A stretch of DNA of 5,273 bases from assembly GCA_021798375.1 (NCBI GenBank), contig JAJZHU010000183.1:1-5273 (forward strand), written 5' to 3'. Source of the DNA: Pseudomonadota bacterium. Lineage in GTDB: Bacteria > Pseudomonadota > Alphaproteobacteria > Acetobacterales > Acetobacteraceae. Below, piece by piece: positions 1 through 4,373 of this stretch (the first letter of the stretch is position 1; each line of letters begins with the position of its first letter). The notes beneath the pieces are model-generated. The model had not been told where the DNA came from, ran no database searches, and saw only the letters and a list, made by a program, of their open reading frames with translations. Position numbers and translations under genes: made by a program.

Positions 1-2
1 GG

Positions 3-446
3 ATCGGAATGGTCGGGCTGGGTTTGGTTTTGGCAAGCTGCACGAACACGCCGGCCCCCGCGCCTGCCGCGCCGCCGCCGCCCAAGCCCGCTACGGCTGA
101 AACGAGCTATGATCTGAGCGGTCAATCCAGTTCGTGTGCCGCGCCGGTGATATTGCATCTCGCCGATGGAGTGCCGCAGCATCTTTCGCTTGTCATCACC
201 AACGATGGCGGCTGGTGCGCTTTGCGACTTTTGCACGGGGACCGCGATTTCGATGCCGGCTTGCTGCCGGTCATTCCGCACCACGGCATCGTGTTTATCC
301 ATAAGGTCGCCGGCTTCACCCGCGTCGATTACACGCCGAACGCGGGCTATGCGGGCATGGATCACTTTGAAGTAAAAATGCTGCCGGGTTACTTGCTGGT
401 GCAGGTGGACGTAACGGTAAAGGGGCGTTTTGCCCCCAAATCTTAA
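3..446 (+). CDS. Predicted small lipoprotein of unknown function, 5' end outside the window
   Basis: Residues are numbered from the first visible ATG at position 9. The protein opens with a hydrophobic stretch ending in a lipobox, Leu8-Ala9-Ser10-Cys11, so Cys11 is the likely lipidated residue after signal peptidase II cleavage. Thr12 at the +2 position, by the E. coli rule, favours outer-membrane sorting. A Pro/Ala-rich tether follows (residues 13-30), then a small globular part (33-145). Cys43 and Cys70 could form a periplasmic disulfide. Near the C-terminus, YTPNAGYAGMDHFEV (108-122) resembles the closing strand of bacterial Ig-like/cadherin-like repeats (YTPxxGYxGxDxF), so a beta-sandwich fold is plausible. 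The frame is open upstream of position 9 to the window edge, and the visible signal peptide has no Lys or Arg. The true start is therefore probably before the window. The stop TAA at 444-446 overlaps the stop of the opposing hydrolase gene. I do not recognise the family; lipoprotein status is fairly sure, function unknown. Confidence 0.75.
   Translation: MGMVGLGLVLASCTNTPAPAPAAPPPPKPATAETSYDLSGQSSSCAAPVILHLADGVPQHLSLVITNDGGWCALRLLHGDRDFDAGLLPVIPHHGIVFIHKVAGFTRVDYTPNAGYAGMDHFEVKMLPGYLLVQVDVTVKGRFAPKS
422..436. terminator. Candidate bidirectional terminator hairpin inside the lipoprotein 3' end
   Basis: GGGGC (422-426) pairs perfectly with GCCCC (432-436) around a GTTTT spacer. On the plus strand five T's (447-451) follow only after a 10-base gap, so it is not a classical intrinsic terminator in that direction. 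On the minus strand the stem is followed at once by TTT. It sits in the last codons of the plus-strand gene and just past the stop of the minus-strand hydrolase, where a shared terminator for convergent genes would be expected. The stem is short, so this is a weak candidate. Confidence 0.35.
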
Positions 447-1138
447 TTTTTCACCCACTCGCTCAAGGCGCGAGCGGTCGCCTCCGGCTGCTCGAGCGTG
501 GTCATGTGGCCCGAATCCTCGATCACCACCAGCCTTGCGCCGGCGATCAGACCGGCCATTTCTTCGTGTTGCCTCAGCGGGCTCCATTGATCCTGGCGTC
601 CGACCAGCACCAGGGTGGGGCAGGTGATGGTGGCGAGCACCGGCCGCGCGTCGGGACGATCGAGTAGCGCCTTGATTTGCCGCGCGTGCTGGTCCGGGGT
701 GGCGCGCAGCACCATCTGGCGCATCGGCGCCAACAATGCCGCGTCCTGGCTGCGGCGTGGATCGACCATCGGCGGCAGCCATACGTCGGCCAATGCCGCC
801 ATGCCCTCGTTAAAGGCGAGATCGATCAGGCGCTGGCGCTTTTGGACCTCGCCAGGCTGCTGCGGGTGAATGCCGGTGTCGAGCAATGCCAATTTTACAA
901 TGCGTTCCGGGGCCAGACGCCACATCTCAAGCGCCACGCGCCCGCCCATCGAATGGCCGATCACGATCAGCGGGCCGGTGGCCAGATCGAGCGCCGATCG
1001 GGCCATGGCGGCAATCGAATCCTGGGTTGAAAAATCGGCGACGACCACGGGGGCGAAGGGTTCCAAGGCGGCGCGCTGGGTTTCCCACACGCTGGCATCG
1101 CACAATAATCCGGGCAGTAGAACAACGGTGGCGGACAT
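443..1138 (-). CDS. Alpha/beta fold hydrolase, 231 aa
   Basis: A compact serine hydrolase of the alpha/beta fold superfamily, probably cytoplasmic since no signal peptide is visible. The N-terminal strand runs into LLPGLLCDASVW (residues 7-18), the oxyanion-loop region, typical of a subgroup of proteobacterial esterase-like hydrolases. The nucleophile elbow is GHSMGG (61-66) with Ser63. The acid is most likely Asp183 in GRQDQWSP, and the catalytic His211 lies in DSGHMTTLEQP. The triad order Ser-Asp-His and the 231-residue length fit the family, and the region between Ser63 and Asp183 leaves room for only a small lid. The substrate cannot be told from sequence; esterase, lipase-like or C-C hydrolase activity are all possible. 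The frame stays open up to 1435, but the ATG at 1138 is chosen because the family N-terminus (SATVVLLPG) begins there and GAGGG (1144-1148) sits five bases upstream. The gene is convergent with the lipoprotein gene, overlapping it by 4 bp, and divergent from the ftsB-like gene. Confidence 0.9.
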   Translation of the reverse strand: MSATVVLLPGLLCDASVWETQRAALEPFAPVVVADFSTQDSIAAMARSALDLATGPLIVIGHSMGGRVALEMWRLAPERIVKLALLDTGIHPQQPGEVQKRQRLIDLAFNEGMAALADVWLPPMVDPRRSQDAALLAPMRQMVLRATPDQHARQIKALLDRPDARPVLATITCPTLVLVGRQDQWSPLRQHEEMAGLIAGARLVVIEDSGHMTTLEQPEATARALSEWVKN

Positions 1139-1143
1139 TTGGT

Positions 1144-1148
1144 CCCTC
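1144..1148 (-). promoter_or_regulatory. Ribosome binding site of the alpha/beta hydrolase
   Basis: Read on the minus strand this is GAGGG, five bases before the ATG at 1138-1136. It settles the start in favour of the 231-residue protein over the open extension that reaches 1435. The extension's sequence does not look like any hydrolase N-terminus. Confidence 0.7.
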
Positions 1149-1232
1149 GATCGATGGTGTTTGCAGACGATGCTACATGAAACAGTGCCGCCGAACAGGG
1201 GCCAACACGAACATTGGTGATTTTGGTCGGCA

Positions 1233-1275
1233 TTGCCCCGGCGTAATATTGCACCGCAACATTTTGCCGGGGTGA
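1233..1275. repeat. Imperfect 43-base palindrome (possible operator or leader hairpin)
   Basis: A concentric dyad centred on position 1254. The outer arms CCCCGGC (1236-1242) and GCCGGGG (1266-1272) match perfectly. The middle arms AAT/ATT (1245-1247, 1261-1263) and inner arms TTGC/GCAA (1249-1252, 1256-1259) also match, around an ACC loop. Two mismatches (1244/1264, 1248/1260) and G-U pairs (1243/1265, 1234/1274, 1235/1273) interrupt it. The wobble pairs are G-U only if the plus strand is the RNA, so a folded transcript would more likely belong to the ftsB side. No T-run follows, so it is not an intrinsic terminator. A TAATAT at 1244-1249, resembling a -10 element, lies inside. The symmetry is seen directly; the function is unknown. 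Confidence 0.5.
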
Positions 1276-1310
1276 ATCGCATATCGGTATCTCGCAGATC
1301 ATCTTTGTGA

Positions 1311-1330
1311 TTCCAATATGTTCCAAATTG
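1311..1330. repeat. Tandem 10-bp direct repeat upstream of the ftsB-like gene
   Basis: TTCCAATATG (1311-1320) is followed directly by TTCCAAATTG (1321-1330), matching at 8 of 10 positions. The two copies are one helical turn apart and end 34 bp before the ATG at 1365, where a promoter or regulator contact could lie. The tract is AT-rich compared with its surroundings. I know no regulator for this motif, and it may be chance. Confidence 0.3.
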
Positions 1331-1364
1331 TTTTACACTTGATGTCTCGACAAGGAGCTCCAAC

Positions 1365-1694
1365 ATGGATGTTGTCCGTTCCGTGAAGCGCGGTTTGCTG
1401 GCGGCCTTGTGGCCGGTGGTGTTGATGGCGGTCACGGTCTATTTTGGCTGGTATGGGCTGAATGGGGCGCATGGGCAAAAGGCCCTGCCGCAGCGCGAGG
1501 TTTTATTGGCCGCGGCACGGGCGGATCTGGCCAAGGCGCAGACTGAACACGATGGCTGGCAGCAAAAGGTCGCTTCGCTGAAGGCGGCGCATTTGGACCC
1601 GGATATGCTGGACGAGCGGGCGCGCACAGTGTTGAATATGGCCAAACCCGACGAGATTGTCGTGCCCTATGCCAAGAACAACCCGCTTTATTGA
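1365..1694 (+). CDS. ftsB: FtsB/DivIC-family septum formation initiator protein, 109 aa
   Basis: A small bitopic inner-membrane protein of the septum formation initiator (FtsB/DivIC) family. In well-studied bacteria it joins FtsL and FtsQ in the divisome and helps activate septal peptidoglycan synthesis. The layout is typical: a short basic cytoplasmic tail (residues 1-10, with Arg5, Lys8 and Arg9), one membrane helix (about 11-29), then a periplasmic segment likely to form a coiled coil (about 42-76). The conserved alphaproteobacterial-style block LDPDMLDERARTVLNMAKPD (77-96) comes next. The length of 109 residues is normal for the family. The start is well supported by AAGGAG at 1352-1357, seven bases before the ATG. 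It lies 306 bp before pdhA on the same strand, a neighbourhood I recall for this gene in alphaproteobacteria. Orthology to E. coli FtsB is by family and layout only, so the symbol is less sure than the family call. Confidence 0.85.
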   Translation: MDVVRSVKRGLLAALWPVVLMAVTVYFGWYGLNGAHGQKALPQREVLLAAARADLAKAQTEHDGWQQKVASLKAAHLDPDMLDERARTVLNMAKPDEIVVPYAKNNPLY

Positions 1695-1727
1695 CACTTA
1701 ACGGCGATAAATTCGCCTCCGGGAGCG

Positions 1728-1755
1728 CGACGTTCAGGCTTTTTCGTCGATTTTT
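1728..1755 (+). terminator. Weak candidate terminator after the ftsB-like gene
   Basis: CGACG (1728-1732) can pair with CGTCG (1745-1749) over a 12-base loop, with ATTTTT (1750-1755) just after. The stem is only 5 bp and the loop is long, so stability would be low. It is the only stem plus T-run I can see between the two genes. Transcription may simply continue into pdhA. Confidence 0.2.
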
Positions 1756-1864
1756 ACGGCAATTTTCGATCTTTTCTAGCCGCTTTGGCGGAATGATCGG
1801 TCGCTCACAAAGCGATTTGCGCAACCTCCTGTGCCGTGGATTCGGCTGGCGGAAGCTCCAGCAA

Positions 1865-1892
1865 GGCGGTTAACCGATTTTCGGTTAACGCC
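1865..1892. repeat. Strong inverted repeat in the pdhA upstream region
   Basis: GTTAACCGA (1869-1877) and TCGGTTAAC (1881-1889) are a perfect 9-bp inverted repeat around TTT. The stem extends by GGC (1865-1867) with GCC (1890-1892) if G1868 is bulged out. It ends about 110 bases before the pdhA start. No T-run follows on either strand, so it does not look like an intrinsic terminator. Likely roles are a binding site for a dimeric regulator of pdh expression or a stem-loop in the pdh leader RNA. It does not match the E. coli PdhR operator as I know it, and the TTAA pair is spaced 11 bases rather than the 7 of a CtrA site. Confidence 0.55.
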
Positions 1893-1984
1893 GCCATCGC
1901 ATTGCAACATAACGAAATTCGTCACCGGTTTGGCTTGTGGTTGGGGCAAAGACGGGCTATTTCCCTTGCACCGCAATCGGATCC

Positions 1985-1989
1985 AGGAG
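1985..1989 (+). promoter_or_regulatory. Ribosome binding site deciding the pdhA start
   Basis: AGGAG lies 11 bases before the ATG at 2001, slightly long but usable. The frame is open back to an ATG at 1836, which has no such site. An in-frame ATG at 2052 has the weaker GGGAAG (2041-2046) five bases upstream. The 2001 start gives the short basic N-terminal tail usual for alphaproteobacterial PdhA. Confidence 0.55.
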
Positions 1990-2000
1990 CGAAACACGGC

Positions 2001-3011
2001 ATGGCGCAAGCAGCCGAAGCGCGTAAGCGCGGCAAAAACCGGGAAGAAGCGATGGGAAAAGATCAGCTTCTGAAAGCCTATCGAGATATGCTGCTCATCC
2101 GACGATTTGAAGAAAAGGCCGGCCAGCTTTATGGCATGGGTCTGATCGGCGGCTTCTGCCATCTTTATATCGGCCAGGAGGCCGTGGTGGTGGGGATGCA
2201 GTCGGCCTTGGGCGAGGGAGATGAAATCATCACCTCCTACCGCGATCACGGGCATATGTTGGCCGCCGGGATGCAGGCGCGTGGCGTGATGGCCGAACTG
2301 ACCGGCCGTTCGGGCGGCTATTCGCACGGCAAGGGCGGCTCGATGCATATGTTCAGCAAGGAACGCAATTTCTTTGGCGGTCATGGCATTGTCGGCGCGC
2401 AGGTCTCGCTTGGCGCGGGCCTGGCTTTCTCGAACTGGTATCGTGGCAATGATCGCGTTGGCGTGGCCTATATGGGTGACGGCGCATCGAACCAGGGGCA
2501 GGTTTACGAAAGTTTCAATTTCGCGACATTGCTGAAGCTGCCGTGCATTTTCGTGATCGAAAATAATGTTTACGGCATGGGCACGGCGATTAATCGTTCT
2601 TCGGCCTCGCGGGATTTATCGCAAAACGGCGTGCCTTGGGGTATGCCCGGCGTGAAAATCGATGGCATGGATGTCGTCGCGGTGCGCGAAGCCGCCGACA
2701 TTGCCGTGGCGCATTGCCGCGCCGGCCTCGGCCCCTATCTGATCGAATTCATGACCTATCGTTATCGTGGCCATTCGATGTCGGATCCGGCCAAATACCG
2801 CACCCGCGAGGAAGTGCAAAAGATGCGCACCGAACGCGATCCGATCGAAGGCGCGCGCGCCAAGCTGGTGTCTTTGGGCACCGACGAAGCCGCTTTCAAA
2901 GCCATCGACGACGATGTGAAAAAGATCGTGCAGGACGCCGCCGATTTTGCCCAGACCTCCCCCGAGCCCGATCCTTCGGAACTCTGGACCGACATCTTGT
3001 TGGAAGGCTGA
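2001..3011 (+). CDS. pdhA: Pyruvate dehydrogenase E1 component, alpha subunit, 336 aa
   Basis: With PdhB it forms the cytoplasmic alpha2-beta2 E1 enzyme, which decarboxylates pyruvate on thiamin diphosphate (ThDP) and reductively acetylates lipoyl arms. A basic N-terminal tail (1-20) precedes the dehydrogenase E1 domain (about 25-325). Strong family blocks are LLIRRFEEKAGQLYGMGLIG (31-50) and FCHLYIGQEAVVVGMQ (52-67). The ThDP motif opens with Gly159-Asp160-Gly161 and closes with Asn188-Asn189, the right spacing for binding Mg-ThDP. TSYRDHGH (78-85) and YRYRGHSMSDP (253-263) are the active-site loops. The latter corresponds to the loop holding the regulatory serine phosphorylated in the mitochondrial enzyme, and Ser259 is present, though no kinase is implied here. 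The length is normal. The start at 2001 is preferred, with 2052 as the alternative. The stop is 6 bp before pdhB, so the two are co-transcribed. E1 alpha of a branched-chain or acetoin dehydrogenase is unlikely given the close match to alphaproteobacterial PdhA blocks and the partner genes. Confidence 0.96.
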   Translation: MAQAAEARKRGKNREEAMGKDQLLKAYRDMLLIRRFEEKAGQLYGMGLIGGFCHLYIGQEAVVVGMQSALGEGDEIITSYRDHGHMLAAGMQARGVMAELTGRSGGYSHGKGGSMHMFSKERNFFGGHGIVGAQVSLGAGLAFSNWYRGNDRVGVAYMGDGASNQGQVYESFNFATLLKLPCIFVIENNVYGMGTAINRSSASRDLSQNGVPWGMPGVKIDGMDVVAVREAADIAVAHCRAGLGPYLIEFMTYRYRGHSMSDPAKYRTREEVQKMRTERDPIEGARAKLVSLGTDEAAFKAIDDDVKKIVQDAADFAQTSPEPDPSELWTDILLEG

Positions 3012-3017
3012 GAGACC

Positions 3018-4358
3018 ATGCCCCAAATTTTGATGCCCGCCCTCTCGCCCACCATGACCGAGGGCAAGCTCGCCCGTTGGCTTAAAAAGGTCGGCGATGA
3101 TGTAAAATCGGGCGACGTGATCGCCGAGATCGAAACCGACAAGGCGACCATGGAAGTGGAAGCCGTCGATGAAGGCACGCTGACCAAGATCCTGGTGCCG
3201 GAAGGCACCGAAGGCGTGCCGGTGAATACACCGATCGCCGTGATCGGCGCCGATGACGCGGTGGCCGCGGCGCCCGTGGCTCGGGCGCAAACACCCGTCG
3301 TCGCCGCCGCCGAGCCAGTGGCGGCCCCTGTTGTCGCGGCCCCGGCGGCGGTTGCCGCGCCCGAAGAAAAAGATTGGGGTCCCACCAAACCGACCACGGT
3401 TCGGGTGGCTCTGCGCGATGCCATGGCGCTTGAGATGCGCCGTGACAAAGACGTGTTCCTGATGGGCGAGGAAGTGGCCGAATATCAGGGCGCTTACAAA
3501 ATCTCGGAAGGGCTGCTCGATGAATTCGGCCCGCGCCGGGTGATCGATACCCCGATCACCGAGCACGGCTTCACCGGCGTTGCCGTTGGCGCCGCCATGA
3601 ATGGCCTGCGTCCGATCGTCGAGTTCATGACCTTCAATTTCGCCATGCAGGCGGTCGATCACATCATCAATTCGGCGGCCAAGACATTATATATGTCGGG
3701 TGGTCAGATGGGTTGCCCGATCGTGTTCCGTGGCCCCAACGGCGCCGCTTCGCGCGTGGGCGCGCAGCACAGCCAATGCTATGCCAGTTGGTATGCGCAT
3801 GTTCCCGGCCTGAAGGTCGTCGCGCCTTACAGCTCGGCGGATGCCAAGGGCTTGCTCAGGGCGGCGATTCGCGATCCGAACCCGGTGGTGTTTCTTGAAA
3901 ACGAAATGCTTTATGGGCAGACGTTTGAATGCCCGATCGATGAAGATTTCATCCTGCCGATCGGCAAGGCCAAAATCGAGCGCGTGGGCACGGATGTGAC
4001 CATCGTGGCTTTCTCGGTGATGGTCGGCGTGGCTTTGAAGGCCGCCGAGGCATTGGCTGGCGAAGGCATCTCGGCCGAGGTGATCAATCTGCGTACGCTG
4101 CGTCCCTTGGATACCGAAACCGTGGTCAATAGCGTGAAAAAGACCAGCCGTCTGGTAAGCGTTGAAGAAGGCTGGCCGTTCGCCGGCATCGGCGCGGAAG
4201 TGGCGATGCAGGTGATCGAAGGCGCATTCGATTATCTCGATGCACCGCCGGTGCGCGTGCATGGGCTGGATGTGCCGTTGCCTTATGCTGCCAATTTGGA
4301 AAAACTCGCGCTGCCGCAGCCGGATTGGGTTGTGGCCGCGGTCAAGAAAATCATCTGA
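3018..4358 (+). CDS. pdhB: Pyruvate dehydrogenase E1 component, beta subunit with N-terminal lipoyl domain, 446 aa
   Basis: The beta subunit of the E1 heterotetramer. Residues 1-78 are a complete biotinyl/lipoyl domain with the modification site in IETDKATMEVEA, lipoyl-lysine Lys42. A flexible Ala/Pro/Val linker (about 79-118) follows, then the transketolase pyrimidine-binding domain (about 125-300) and the transketolase C-terminal domain (about 315-440). MGEEVAEYQGAYK (149-161) carries the glutamate (Glu152 by alignment with human E1 beta) expected to activate the ThDP aminopyrimidine. FRGPNGAASRVGAQHSQ (237-253) holds the conserved His251. LENEMLYG (293-300) is another family block. E1 beta proteins without a lipoyl domain are about 330 residues, so the extra length is the N-terminal domain and linker. 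Lipoyl-bearing E1 beta is known in alphaproteobacteria. GGAAGG (3002-3007) lies ten bases before the ATG. It is followed by pdhC after 15 bp. Confidence 0.97.
   Translation: MPQILMPALSPTMTEGKLARWLKKVGDDVKSGDVIAEIETDKATMEVEAVDEGTLTKILVPEGTEGVPVNTPIAVIGADDAVAAAPVARAQTPVVAAAEPVAAPVVAAPAAVAAPEEKDWGPTKPTTVRVALRDAMALEMRRDKDVFLMGEEVAEYQGAYKISEGLLDEFGPRRVIDTPITEHGFTGVAVGAAMNGLRPIVEFMTFNFAMQAVDHIINSAAKTLYMSGGQMGCPIVFRGPNGAASRVGAQHSQCYASWYAHVPGLKVVAPYSSADAKGLLRAAIRDPNPVVFLENEMLYGQTFECPIDEDFILPIGKAKIERVGTDVTIVAFSVMVGVALKAAEALAGEGISAEVINLRTLRPLDTETVVNSVKKTSRLVSVEEGWPFAGIGAEVAMQVIEGAFDYLDAPPVRVHGLDVPLPYAANLEKLALPQPDWVVAAVKKII
3117..3176 (+). repeat. Copy 1 of a 60-bp near-identical direct repeat (lipoyl-lysine region of pdhB)
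   Basis: This stretch matches 4476-4535 in pdhC at 59 of 60 bases, with the only difference at 3164. It codes for the lipoyl-lysine loop and flanking strands (residues 34-53 of PdhB). Sequence on the upstream side is much more diverged at silent sites, so the high identity is local. Confidence 0.9.
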
Positions 4359-4373
4359 GCGGAGGAAGAAAAC

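Larger units (their letters stand above)
1695..2000 (+). other. Noncoding region between the ftsB-like gene and pdhA; likely pdh control region
   Basis: These 306 bases hold no convincing gene. Short open frames here have no ribosome binding site and no recognisable protein. The first part (about 1735-1775) is rich in T on the plus strand. The middle holds a strong inverted repeat (1865-1892), and a short dyad ACGAA-A-TTCGT lies at 1912-1922. A poor sigma70-like pair can be read as TTGTGG (1935-1940), 17 bases, TATTTC (1958-1963), but each hexamer matches the consensus at only three positions, so I do not call a promoter. The gap size suggests pdhABC has its own promoter here, possibly besides read-through from the ftsB-like gene. 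Confidence 0.5.

Noticed and set aside
1139..1435. Upstream extension of the hydrolase frame to an ATG at 1435
   Set aside because: The extension overlaps the start of the ftsB-like gene and has no hydrolase-like sequence. A good ribosome binding site and the family N-terminus both place the start at 1138.
1703..1717. GGCGA/TCGCC inverted repeat just after the ftsB-like gene as a terminator
   Set aside because: The stem is only 5 bp and no T-run follows.
1691..1873. 60-codon frame starting with TTG just inside the end of the ftsB-like gene
   Set aside because: No ribosome binding site, an unusual start, no recognisable domain, and it runs through the strong inverted repeat.
1870..1888. CtrA-type binding site (TTAA pairs)
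   Set aside because: The two TTAA elements are 11 bases apart, not 7, and they are explained by the inverted repeat itself.
1139..2000. tRNA, rRNA, CRISPR array or insertion sequence in the noncoding regions
   Set aside because: No cloverleaf-like arrangement, regularly spaced repeats, transposase fragment or terminal inverted repeats were seen in either intergenic stretch.
1776..2384. 202-codon minus-strand frame over the pdhA leader and 5' part
   Set aside because: Most of it is antisense to pdhA, and the rest shows no ribosome binding site, domain or coding character.
2616..3662. Open frame of 348 codons on the minus strand opposite pdhA/pdhB
   Set aside because: It lies antisense to two strongly recognised genes. 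The product is His/Gly/Arg-rich with no domain, as expected from the opposite strand of GC-rich coding DNA.
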